Assembly (NCBI GenBank): GCA_964567785.1
Contig: CAZMOK010000013.1
Location: 1 to 58,090 of the forward strand
Direction: 5' to 3'
Origin: CAZMOK01 sp964567785
GTDB taxonomy: Bacteria > Bacteroidota > Bacteroidia > Bacteroidales > JAGOPY01
DNA: 58,090 nucleotides
Part shown: in pieces, positions 42,027-49,631 of the stretch
Layout of the letters: every line of letters begins with the position of its first letter
How positions within the stretch are numbered: the stretch's first letter is position 1
Translations under genes and position numbers: made by a program
The notes under the pieces: generated by a model
Seen by the model: only the letters and a program-made list of their open reading frames with translations
Databases searched by the model: none
Told to the model about the DNA's origin: nothing

Positions 42027-42338
42027 TTAACTTTGCTGCCCGCCACCTCCTGCTCCCTGCTCGGGTTTACAACTGCAAGATGCTTGCATGATCGAGCAAC
42101 AGGCATAATAACCTGAGCCGCAGCTTACGGAACAGGAAAAGGAACCTTCGACTCCTGCAGGTCCTCCGGAAACACCCCCCGAAACTTCGATATCACAGGA
42201 TGTGGAACCTGGTCCACCGGCGTTACAACTCGGGTCTGTTCCGCCACCTCCTGCTTCCGCCATAATCACGCCGGCATTGGCGATCATAAGGCCAGCGATT
42301 ACTATCGCCATCATCCACTTCAACACATTCTTTCTCAT
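42027..42338 (-). CDS. NVEALA-like cysteine-rich secreted peptide
   Basis: A 103-aa precursor. The signal peptide is RKNVLKWMMAIVIAGLMIANA, followed by GVIMAEAGGGG, which stands where NVEALA peptides have their name motif. The mature part has eight Cys with the pattern SCNAGGPGSTSCDIE, then GSFSCSVSCGSGYYACC and ASCSCKPEQ. This spacing matches small Cys-rich peptides found next to six-bladed propeller genes in Bacteroidota. The tail is Gly/Gln-rich. It could be a disulfide-bonded signal, a bacteriocin-like factor or a ligand of the propeller. Biochemical function is unknown to me. Confidence 0.75.
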   Translation of the reverse strand: MRKNVLKWMMAIVIAGLMIANAGVIMAEAGGGGTDPSCNAGGPGSTSCDIEVSGGVSGGPAGVEGSFSCSVSCGSGYYACCSIMQASCSCKPEQGAGGGGQQS

Positions 42339-42374
42339 GGCCTTAAAATTTTAATTAATAAATGATTTAATTAC

Positions 42375-42392
42375 CGTAAAATGCATTTTACG
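42375..42392. promoter_or_regulatory. perfect 18-bp palindrome upstream of the peptide gene
   Basis: CGTAAAATGCATTTTACG is identical to its reverse complement, 36 bp upstream of the peptide ATG at 42338. Its two half-sites suggest a dimeric regulator. No copy was noticed elsewhere in the window. A hairpin role is unlikely without a loop. Confidence 0.6.
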
Positions 42393-42501
42393 CCATTAAT
42401 CGGTCAGCCCCCAAAAAATACCTGTTGAAAAGTGGTTTTTTTTGGATTTTTTTTAATCAGATTTCTTAATAGCTGAAAATGATGATGGTAGGAATGGGAA
42501 T

Positions 42502-42527
42502 AATTAACAATTAACAATGAACAATGA
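42502..42527 (+). repeat. AT-rich simple repeat with ATTAACA / TGAACAA units
   Basis: AATTAACAATTAACAATGAACAATGA. It belongs to the heptamer repeats seen at 21821 and 58048, and sits directly before a copy of the long composite repeat. Confidence 0.7.
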
Positions 42528-42563
42528 AAGCCTGGGAGTTCAGAAGAATGGGAGCGCGGTAGC

Positions 42564-42815
42564 TCTTATGATTCAAAAACAACCCAATGTCCAGTATCTA
42601 ATACCTAAAGAATGGAACACGGATAAAACGGATTAAGCGGATTTTCACGGATTAGTTCGTCCCCCTCCTTGCTCGCAGGGAGGGGGACTGAGGGGGTGTG
42701 TAAAAAAAATATGACCGTAAAGACAGTTTAGCAGCCGAAGCAATAAAGGCAATTCAACAATAAGGACAATCTTGACAGTAGGGACAATTTGACAATAAAG
42801 ACAATTTTGACAATA
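42564..42815 (+). repeat. composite dispersed repeat, copy A
   Basis: About 250 bp. It matches the reverse complement of 57632-57883 at roughly nine bases in ten by eye. Parts in order: TCCAGTATCTAATACCTAAAG; GGATAAAACGGATTAAGC; a GC-rich hairpin at 42659-42688 with a perfect 10-bp stem (GTCCCCCTCC / GGAGGGGGAC); ATGACCGTAAAGACAGTTTA; then four ~17-bp units of form CAATTTGACAATAAGGA. No reading frame. It resembles a non-coding mobile or palindromic repeat. Confidence 0.85.
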
Positions 42816-42834
42816 AGCCAACAGCTATCAGCCA

Positions 42835-44244
42835 TTAATCCTTCTGTGGGCGATGGCCTTTCATTTTCCCGCCCTCCCTGAGTTTTTTCGCCTGTTCGGG
42901 AGTCATGTTCTTCATCTTTTCCTTTCCGGCTGCCTGGTCGTCACTGGCCTTCTGAAGCTGTGGCCCTTTCCTCTCAAGGTCTTCCTGCCTGATCTTTTCG
43001 ATCTTACCAGGATCAAGCTCAACCAGGTCGAAAGATTCGGGGTCATTTGGCGGTAATAGATAGACCTCTTCGCCCTCTTCCAGGCCGGCCCTTATGATTA
43101 TCTCATTGTCGTTGCTCCTGCCCGGGATTACCTGTTTTTTCCTTCCTTGAGAATAAACAAATGAAATGCTGTCGTTTGTATGCAGGCATTCAAGTGGGAT
43201 GAACAGTACGCTGTCGATCACTGCTGTTATGACCTCGTTTTTGGTGGTCATGGCAGGCCTGAGGATTGAATCGTATTCTTTTACTTCTATGATCACTTCA
43301 AAAACTTTTGCATTGGAGTTGGGGAGCTGCTGTCCGATATTGGCTACTTCAGTAACGGCACCGGTAAATGATTTATCTGGAAATGCATCAACGCCTATGT
43401 TCACCGGTTGCCCTGTCTTTACCTTGCTGATGTCTATTTCATTGACATAGGTCTTCGATTTCATTTCAGTCAGGTTGGGAAGCTCGGCAACCACCGGGTC
43501 CCACATGTTCACCGTAGCGCCTATGCCCTGTTTCTGCCCGTCCCAGGTGCGCCGGTATATAACCATCCCCGATTTGGGGGCATAAATGGTGAATTCCTCC
43601 AGCAGACCTAGCATCTGGTCATATTCTTGCTGAGCTTTACGCAGTGAAGTGGAAACTTCCCTCATGTTGGCTTCTGCCTTATCGAGTTTAACCTGGTAAT
43701 TTTCCAGGGCCTGTTCATATGCCCTTTTGGCCTTGTCAAGCTCTATCTGGGCTTGTCGTTGGGTAGCAGGGGGTTCATAAATACTCTGGTCAACAACTAT
43801 CTGTCTTTCTTCGAGGGCATAATTCAGATTGATGAGATTATCGCGGGCCGTCCTCATCTCGAGAGTTGTATCAAGCTGTGTTTGGGTAAACTGGGTCTGG
43901 TATTTCTCCAGATCGAGCTCACTGTCCTTGATCTTGTTCATCAGCTCTGTTCGGTCAAGTGAAGCAACATATTCACCTGAATCCACAACGGTGCCGTCGG
44001 GAATGATGTCTTCGATCTTTACCTGCCAGATCCTGAAATTCCTGAGCCCCATAGGGCCATAGATCTTTTCTGATTTTTTCGCCTCCAGCTCTCCGGTGGT
44101 TACTACCTTGATCTTAAATTCCCCGTACTCAACGGGAACCGTTACAGATTCGGAAATGCTGGAACGGTTACCCGAAACGAGCCATACGATCAGCACAATT
44201 GCTATCAGTATGAGCGCAATGAAGAAAAGCCGGTTCTTTTTCAT
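42835..44244 (-). CDS. HlyD/RND-type periplasmic adaptor protein
   Basis: A 469-aa membrane-fusion protein. One N-terminal transmembrane helix (LFFIALILIAIVLIVWLV) is followed by a beta-barrel start (VPVEYGEFKIKVVTTGEL) and a lipoyl-type half (DGTVVDSGEYVASLD). A long coiled coil at ~90-220 (LDKAKRAYEQALENYQVKLDKAEANM) and the second lipoyl half (IYAPKSGMVIYRR) come next, then the barrel (GQPVNIGVDAFPDKSFTGAVTEV). Such adaptors connect an inner-membrane pump or ABC exporter to an outer-membrane channel, but no transporter gene is next to it. The tail is Lys/Met/Gln-rich. The peptide gene lies 500 bp downstream on the same strand, and a link is unproven. Confidence 0.85.
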   Translation of the reverse strand: MKKNRLFFIALILIAIVLIVWLVSGNRSSISESVTVPVEYGEFKIKVVTTGELEAKKSEKIYGPMGLRNFRIWQVKIEDIIPDGTVVDSGEYVASLDRTELMNKIKDSELDLEKYQTQFTQTQLDTTLEMRTARDNLINLNYALEERQIVVDQSIYEPPATQRQAQIELDKAKRAYEQALENYQVKLDKAEANMREVSTSLRKAQQEYDQMLGLLEEFTIYAPKSGMVIYRRTWDGQKQGIGATVNMWDPVVAELPNLTEMKSKTYVNEIDISKVKTGQPVNIGVDAFPDKSFTGAVTEVANIGQQLPNSNAKVFEVIIEVKEYDSILRPAMTTKNEVITAVIDSVLFIPLECLHTNDSISFVYSQGRKKQVIPGRSNDNEIIIRAGLEEGEEVYLLPPNDPESFDLVELDPGKIEKIRQEDLERKGPQLQKASDDQAAGKEKMKNMTPEQAKKLREGGKMKGHRPQKD

Positions 44245-44269
44245 TTTTAATGGTTTGATTGATCTGATA

Positions 44270-44277
44270 CAAAGGTA
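44270..44277 (-). promoter_or_regulatory. possible -7 element upstream of the HlyD-type gene
   Basis: TACCTTTG on the minus strand, 26 bp before the ATG, matches TAnnTTTG. A TTG-like element lies about 14 bp upstream, closer than usual. It suggests the adaptor gene is transcribed separately from moxR. Confidence 0.4.
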
Positions 44278-44307
44278 ATGATCGGATATCCCAAAAAGAA
44301 AGTAATA

Positions 44308-45282
44308 TTAATCTTTTAACAATGTATCGATAATTTTTTCAATTGAATACCCTTCCGCTTCAGCCTTGTAATTTCTCACGATCCTGTGGCGCAAAATAGC
44401 TGTCGACACAGCCCTTACATCTTCAATATCAGGTGAATACTTGCCGTTAAGTGCGGCGTGACATTTAGCACCGATTATCAGGTACTGGGATGCCCTGGGC
44501 CCTGCACCCCATGTAAGGTAATCGTTTGCAATGGGATGGGCGCTGCCGGTCCCGGGCCGTGTTTTGCTTGCCAGTTTCACGGAATATTCGTAAACGTTAT
44601 CAGGTACCGGGATCCTCCTGATAAGGTTCTGAAAAAAAATGATCTCTTCATCTTCGAGCACCACTTCTGGCATAGCCTCAAATTCAGTGGTTGTATTTTT
44701 GACAACATCTACCTCCTGTTCAAAAGAAGGGTAATCGAGCCAGATGTTGAACATGAACCTGTCGAGCTGGGCCTCCGGCAGGGGATAGGTCCCTTCCTGC
44801 TCAATAGGATTCTGTGTTGCCAGCACAAAGAATGGCTCCGACAGCCTGTAATTGGTCCCTGCAACAGTTATTGCCTTTTCCTGCATTGCCTCAAGCAGCG
44901 CCGACTGAGTCTTTGGTGGTGTCCTGTTAATCTCATCCGCAAGGATTATGTTTGCGAAGACAGGCCCCTGGATGAATTTGAATTTCCGGTGCTCATCCAG
45001 GATCTCAGTACCGATGATATCGGAAGGCATGAGATCGGGGGTGAACTGTATCCGGCTGTATGAAAGGCCAAGGACCCGTGAAATGGTGTTAACCAGCAAT
45101 GTCTTGGCAAGTCCCGGAACTCCCACAAGCAACCCATGGCCCTTACTGAAGATAGCAATCAGGACATTTTTTATAACTTCATCCTGCCCGATGATCACTT
45201 TGCCTATCTCGCTCCTGAGTACCTGGTATTTTTCCACAAAGGCATCTATGGCCTCTTTATCTGAATTGTATTTTATCATCAA
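44308..45282 (-). CDS. MoxR-family AAA+ ATPase
   Basis: A 324-aa MoxR ATPase. Walker A is GVPGLAKT. Walker B is ILADEINRTPPKTQSALLEAMQEK. Also present are the MoxR stretch FVLATQNPIEQEGTYPLPEAQLDRF and the C-terminal lid (DVRAVSTAILRHRI). MoxR proteins act as chaperones, often with VWA-domain and DUF58 partners, which are not visible here. It starts 34 bp after the SurA-like gene, so it may belong to that folding operon. A second Met three bases in is an equal start. Confidence 0.93.
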   Translation of the reverse strand: MMIKYNSDKEAIDAFVEKYQVLRSEIGKVIIGQDEVIKNVLIAIFSKGHGLLVGVPGLAKTLLVNTISRVLGLSYSRIQFTPDLMPSDIIGTEILDEHRKFKFIQGPVFANIILADEINRTPPKTQSALLEAMQEKAITVAGTNYRLSEPFFVLATQNPIEQEGTYPLPEAQLDRFMFNIWLDYPSFEQEVDVVKNTTTEFEAMPEVVLEDEEIIFFQNLIRRIPVPDNVYEYSVKLASKTRPGTGSAHPIANDYLTWGAGPRASQYLIIGAKCHAALNGKYSPDIEDVRAVSTAILRHRIVRNYKAEAEGYSIEKIIDTLLKD

Positions 45283-45316
45283 AAAACAGTTTTCAAATTA
45301 ATTGATCAAGCCCCAC

Positions 45317-46693
45317 TCAATCGATGGTTGCCGATTTCCATTCAAATTCAAAATTGCAGTCGAGGTACCTGTTGTTGATCCTTATGTAGGCATTTCCTGC
45401 ATTCTTATTAACCCATTCGGCGATCTTTTGTTGCTGTTTGTACTCCAGTGCCCATTTATAGATCCTGTTGTAATCCTCCTTCAGGTTTGCACGGTGGGGC
45501 TTTGTCCTCGACTTAAGCTTGAGTATCCTGTATGCATCCTTGTTTTTCTCCGTTTTCATGGGCACTGCATTGGAGATCGCTCCTACTTCAAGTTTATCGA
45601 TGGCAAACGAAACCTGGGGGTCCAGTTGATCCATCTCGAATTTTGTAGTCCCCGTCGTCGGGTTGATCAGCAATCCACCGCTGTTCTTGCCGGGGTCCTC
45701 CGAGAATTTTTCTACCGCTTCTGCAAATGTAATTTCACCGCTCCTGATAACATTGGCAATACTGTCGAGCTCACTTTTCGCGTCAGCAAGAGCTACCGGT
45801 GAAACTTTTGTCTGAAGGAGGATATGCCTGACGTTTATGTACTCTCCTTTCTTTTCTATCAGTTGGATGATATGGAAACCTGCTTCGGTTTCCACGATAT
45901 CTGATATTTCCCCTTCCTTGAGCTTGAATGCAACGGCTTCAAATTCGGGAAATAACTCACCCCTTCCGTAAAAGCCAAGCTCTCCACCCTTGCTGGCCGA
46001 TCCCGGATCCTCGGAGTATAAAATGGCCAGGGTTGAGAAGCTTTCCCCTTCAACGATACGGTTCCGCAGTTCGCGCAACCTCTCCTTAACCTCCTTTTTC
46101 TGTTCCATTGTTACAGGAGGCATTTTTACGATCTGCATGATCTCTACTTCCGAATTTATGAGGGGAATACTGTCTTCCGGCATATTTTTGTAATAGCTCC
46201 TCACTTCCGAAGGTGTTACATCAACATTTTCGGTGATGTTCATCTGAACCTGCTCAACCATCAGTTGTTTCCTTACCAGGTCCCTGAATTCGTTCTTTAT
46301 CTCTATGATGGATTTCTGATAGAACTCTTCCAGCTTTTCCTGCGATCCAAACTGGCCAATAAAATACCTTATACGCTGATCGAGCGATTGTTCAACCTGT
46401 AAATCACTCACCACCACACTGTCGAGTTCTGCCTGGTTCAGCATCAGCTTTTCAAAAAGCAAGCCCTCCAGGATCTGGCATTTTGAGTCGTGGGCTCCTC
46501 CCCCGGTCATGCCTTGCATCCTTGCTTGCAGATACTGCGTTTCCAGTTGTGATTCCAGTATCATATTCTGGCCCACCACGGCAACTATTTCATCCACTAC
46601 TCTTTCCTGAGCCTTTACGGGTATTGCAAAGGTTATGATCAGGATCAGAATAGGGATCAAGTGTCCGGTATATTTCTTAGGTTTAATGTTCAT
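45317..46693 (-). CDS. SurA-like periplasmic peptidyl-prolyl isomerase
   Basis: A 458-aa exported protein from the ATG at 46693 (signal peptide LIPILILIITFAIPVKAQ). A SurA N-domain follows (VVDEIVAVVGQNMILESQLETQYLQ). Two PpiC parvulin repeats come next: the first has YSEDPGSASKGGELGFYGRGELFPEFEAVAFKLKEGEIS; the second has INVRHILLQTKVSP and KFSEDPGKNSGGLL. It helps fold outer-membrane and secreted proteins. It is the third of three related genes in a row, each with its own export signal. Confidence 0.88.
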   Translation of the reverse strand: MNIKPKKYTGHLIPILILIITFAIPVKAQERVVDEIVAVVGQNMILESQLETQYLQARMQGMTGGGAHDSKCQILEGLLFEKLMLNQAELDSVVVSDLQVEQSLDQRIRYFIGQFGSQEKLEEFYQKSIIEIKNEFRDLVRKQLMVEQVQMNITENVDVTPSEVRSYYKNMPEDSIPLINSEVEIMQIVKMPPVTMEQKKEVKERLRELRNRIVEGESFSTLAILYSEDPGSASKGGELGFYGRGELFPEFEAVAFKLKEGEISDIVETEAGFHIIQLIEKKGEYINVRHILLQTKVSPVALADAKSELDSIANVIRSGEITFAEAVEKFSEDPGKNSGGLLINPTTGTTKFEMDQLDPQVSFAIDKLEVGAISNAVPMKTEKNKDAYRILKLKSRTKPHRANLKEDYNRIYKWALEYKQQQKIAEWVNKNAGNAYIRINNRYLDCNFEFEWKSATID

Positions 46694-46752
46694 AAGCACA
46701 TTTTATTAACAGATGCAAGGGATTATTATTGCTTTTCACGAGCTTTGGAAGG

Positions 46753-47595
46753 TCAGTATATCACCAGCTCATTTTTCTCGATGGCTGCCTCCATAAGGTC
46801 CTTTCTCAGGTCTTTTTTAAGTTCAAGCTTGCGGTTGTTGATCAGGATCTTTCTGATATTATCTTGCTCAAGTTCCAGTGGTGAAACATCTCCTTTAAGT
46901 TTATAATCCCTTATATGCAAGAGATACCAGTTATCATCCACTAGTACCTGTATGTTCTTGTTTCTTGTCAGGAACTTATTGTAATCTTCCACGCTATATG
47001 GAATCCTTTCAATGATCTCTGAAAAATAGACCCAGTCGTCTTCAAGCCAGAATTCATCAGCATATTGTGTGCATATTTTTGTAAGCTCTTCAATATCATC
47101 ATCTTCTTCAGATCTTATGATCGACCTGAACCTGGGTATCTCCGGTGTATCCCTGTGAATCCTTACATAGTTGAATCGCACAACAGGTTGTGTCAGTTCG
47201 AAGTCATCCAGATGGTCGTTATAATATACTGATATCTCGTCCATAGTAACAACTGTGTCGAGATATTCGTTTACAAGTTTCGATTCATAGGCATAAATAA
47301 TTAGCGAATTCTTGTATTCTTCCAGTTCCGCCGAAAAATCTAGTTCTTCGCTGGTAAGGTTTTCTGTTGCTTTTTTCAGGATCAGTTGTTGCTGAACCCA
47401 GTTCTTGATAAAATTCTCAGTAACCACCAGACTGTCCCTCTGGTTCGCATTTAAAGGCATCACCACTGAAAGATCTTTTCTTGTCAATGTGTTGTCATAT
47501 ACCCTCGCGATAACCTCTGCTTCTTCGTCAGGACCGGATGTTGTACAGCCCAAAAGCAAAATCAGTATTGAGAGAGATAATAATTTCAATTTCAC
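46753..47595 (-). CDS. SurA/PpiC-related lipoprotein without obvious catalytic domain
   Basis: A 280-aa lipoprotein (KLLSLSILILLLGC lipobox, Cys17). The N-terminal half has a SurA-N-like chaperone layout (IARVYDNTLTRKDLSVVMP, VTENFIKNWVQQQLIL). The C-terminal half is degenerate relative to a parvulin domain, lacking its HILL / SEDP motifs. It may be a chaperone-only partner of the two neighbouring isomerases. Its start overlaps the stop of the upstream gene by 4 bp, so the two are coupled. Confidence 0.75.
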   Translation of the reverse strand: MKLKLLSLSILILLLGCTTSGPDEEAEVIARVYDNTLTRKDLSVVMPLNANQRDSLVVTENFIKNWVQQQLILKKATENLTSEELDFSAELEEYKNSLIIYAYESKLVNEYLDTVVTMDEISVYYNDHLDDFELTQPVVRFNYVRIHRDTPEIPRFRSIIRSEEDDDIEELTKICTQYADEFWLEDDWVYFSEIIERIPYSVEDYNKFLTRNKNIQVLVDDNWYLLHIRDYKLKGDVSPLELEQDNIRKILINNRKLELKKDLRKDLMEAAIEKNELVIY

Positions 47596-49586
47596 CTGAT
47601 TTGTTCCAGTACTTCATCTTTGACGGTTACGGGAAATTTCGCCCTCAGCTCGTCAATCCATTGTTTCTCAAGATAATTCTGGTAATCAGCAGTGATCAGC
47701 CCCCTTGCCTCGTCAAGTGTTTTTGGCTCCGGGTCGAGCACTTCATACACTTTGGCATAACCATTTCCGTCATCAAGTACCACAGGTCCTGCAAATCCTT
47801 TTTTCCACCTTATCACTTCGACGATATGGTTTTCATCTTTAGAGAATTTGCCCGAATCGGCGGTAATAACAACATTGTCTTCCGTGTTGAAAGATGCCAG
47901 TACCCCATCGACTGTCATTCCCGAGTTCACCTTTTCTTCCAGCGCATCTGTGGAAACCTGTTCGGGGTCCTTAACTGTGTAAAGGACTGCATGCAGCCTC
48001 TTATCCCACATGTAATCATTTTTATGGGCATTGTAGTATTCCTTGAGCCCTACAGTATCTTCAACAGCTTTCGACCATACTTTCTGGTCAGTGAGGTCGA
48101 AGAGAAGTATACCGTCGTAATACTCTTTCACAAGCATCCTGAACTCGGGATATTTCTCCTCCAGCTTCTTATCTTCAACATCGATGCAGGTTTCTTCAAT
48201 ATAATTATCATATTGTTCATTCAGGAAGAATGAGAGATCAGAGATCCTCCTGTTTTGTTTTTTAGCCAGATATTTTGCGAAATCGTATTGTGTATATGAC
48301 TGCCCGTCGAGTTTAAAGACCGGTTTTTCCATACCGGAAGCCTTTTCAGGATCCCAGTTGCCCTGCATCAGTGTGCTGTCGAATACATCCAGTAATTCGT
48401 TCTTGTTCTCAGGATATTTACTGAAATTGTAATTCTCTTTGATCTGGTCCAGGATTACATCCTCCGTGAGCTGGTACCTTCTGTCTTTGATAAGCCGGTT
48501 CCTTATGCCCATCTCTTCTTCTTTGAAGGTTCCTACAGGGCTTCTTTCGAGCAGTTTTATGATATGCCAGCCGAATGAAGTTTTTACCGGTTCAGAGATA
48601 TCGCCGGGTTCATCGAGTTTCCTGACGGCGAAAATAAAGTCGGGCACCATGCGGTTAGCTCCGAACCATGGGAGTTTTCCCCCGGTGTTCACGGAGCCTT
48701 GATCTTCAGAATACTCTTTTACTACCTCATCCCAGTCGGCGCCTTCCTGCAGTTTCTGGTAGGCTTCCTCTATTTTGGCTTTGGCTGCTGTTTCGGCTTC
48801 TTTAGTTTCCTCTTTCGGTTTTGCAACGTAAATATGTGCTACCTGGACCTGCCCGAGTGCCGGGTGCCTGTCGGTAACATAGATTATGTGGTAGCCATAA
48901 TCAGTTCTGATAGGCATAGAAACTTCCCCTACTTCAGTTTTATAGGCACCGGTCTCAAAAGGATAAACCATGTCGAAAACGGTAAAATACCCCAGGTCGC
49001 CTTTGTTGCCCTTTCTTGCCGGCCTGTTCGGTGTAGCTTCCATATCGCGTGCAGACGGGTCGTCGGAGAATTCAGCAGCCAGTTCACCGAAGTCCTCTCC
49101 ACTCATCACCCTGTCTCTTATCGACAAGATCTTGTTGTAGGCTTCAAGTGTATCTTCAGGAGGTGCATTTTTATCTACTTTTATAAGAATGTGGCGTGCT
49201 CTGATGTCTTCCAGCTTTCTTTCATAGGCCTCTTTCACCAGCTTTTCTTCCAGGTCTTCATCCCTGAAATAAGGCTGTGCAAGTTGTTTCCGGTAGCCCT
49301 CCAGTTCTTTCTTGAATTTTTCAGCGGTATCGAGCTTCATATCCTTCGCTTCCATCACCTTCAGCCTGAAATTAATGTACAGGTCGAGGTATTCTTTGAG
49401 GTCTTCCATGTCAATTGCACTGTCGGCCGAAGGGTTGTTCTTCTTGTACACATAAAGAAATTCGTCAACCGTGACCTCTTCATCGCCAATTTTCAGTAAA
49501 ACTTCATCCCCTTCAAGCTGGGCGAACCCTGCCTGTAGGAAAAACAAAGTAAAAACTGTTGTAAGTAGTCGTTTCAGGTTTTTCAT
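47592..49586 (-). CDS. periplasmic peptidyl-prolyl isomerase with tandem PpiC domains
   Basis: A 664-aa exported protein from the Met at 49586 (signal peptide NLKRLLTTVFTLFFLQAGFAQ). A SurA-type N-domain (VLLKIGDEEVTVDEFLYVYKKN) is followed by two parvulin domains: IRARHILIKVD with FSDDPSARD, and VQVAHIYVAKP with YSEDQGSVNTGGKLPWFG. A long C-terminal extension (~440-664) has another N-domain-like helix set. It starts 46 bp after guaB. It belongs to an outer-membrane protein folding group with the next two genes. Confidence 0.87.
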   Translation of the reverse strand: MKNLKRLLTTVFTLFFLQAGFAQLEGDEVLLKIGDEEVTVDEFLYVYKKNNPSADSAIDMEDLKEYLDLYINFRLKVMEAKDMKLDTAEKFKKELEGYRKQLAQPYFRDEDLEEKLVKEAYERKLEDIRARHILIKVDKNAPPEDTLEAYNKILSIRDRVMSGEDFGELAAEFSDDPSARDMEATPNRPARKGNKGDLGYFTVFDMVYPFETGAYKTEVGEVSMPIRTDYGYHIIYVTDRHPALGQVQVAHIYVAKPKEETKEAETAAKAKIEEAYQKLQEGADWDEVVKEYSEDQGSVNTGGKLPWFGANRMVPDFIFAVRKLDEPGDISEPVKTSFGWHIIKLLERSPVGTFKEEEMGIRNRLIKDRRYQLTEDVILDQIKENYNFSKYPENKNELLDVFDSTLMQGNWDPEKASGMEKPVFKLDGQSYTQYDFAKYLAKKQNRRISDLSFFLNEQYDNYIEETCIDVEDKKLEEKYPEFRMLVKEYYDGILLFDLTDQKVWSKAVEDTVGLKEYYNAHKNDYMWDKRLHAVLYTVKDPEQVSTDALEEKVNSGMTVDGVLASFNTEDNVVITADSGKFSKDENHIVEVIRWKKGFAGPVVLDDGNGYAKVYEVLDPEPKTLDEARGLITADYQNYLEKQWIDELRAKFPVTVKDEVLEQIR

Positions 49587-49631
49587 TTGGTTTTCTATTT
49601 CACTGTTTAGAATTATCAAAAAAATAAGAAT

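Larger units (their letters stand above)
42339..42834. other. intergenic region between the peptide gene and the HlyD-type gene
   Basis: About 496 bases with no credible gene. It holds the 18-bp palindrome, a simple repeat and copy A of the composite repeat. These account for most of its length. Confidence 0.75.

Noticed and set aside
42740..42815. The ~17-bp tandem units as a CRISPR array or iterons of an origin
   Set aside because: There are no unique spacers and no replication gene nearby. The units are part of a longer repeat that recurs at 57632-57883.
48699..49499. A 266-aa plus-strand reading frame
   Set aside because: It lies antisense to the PpiC protein; its Cys/Phe-rich translation is typical of a shadow frame.
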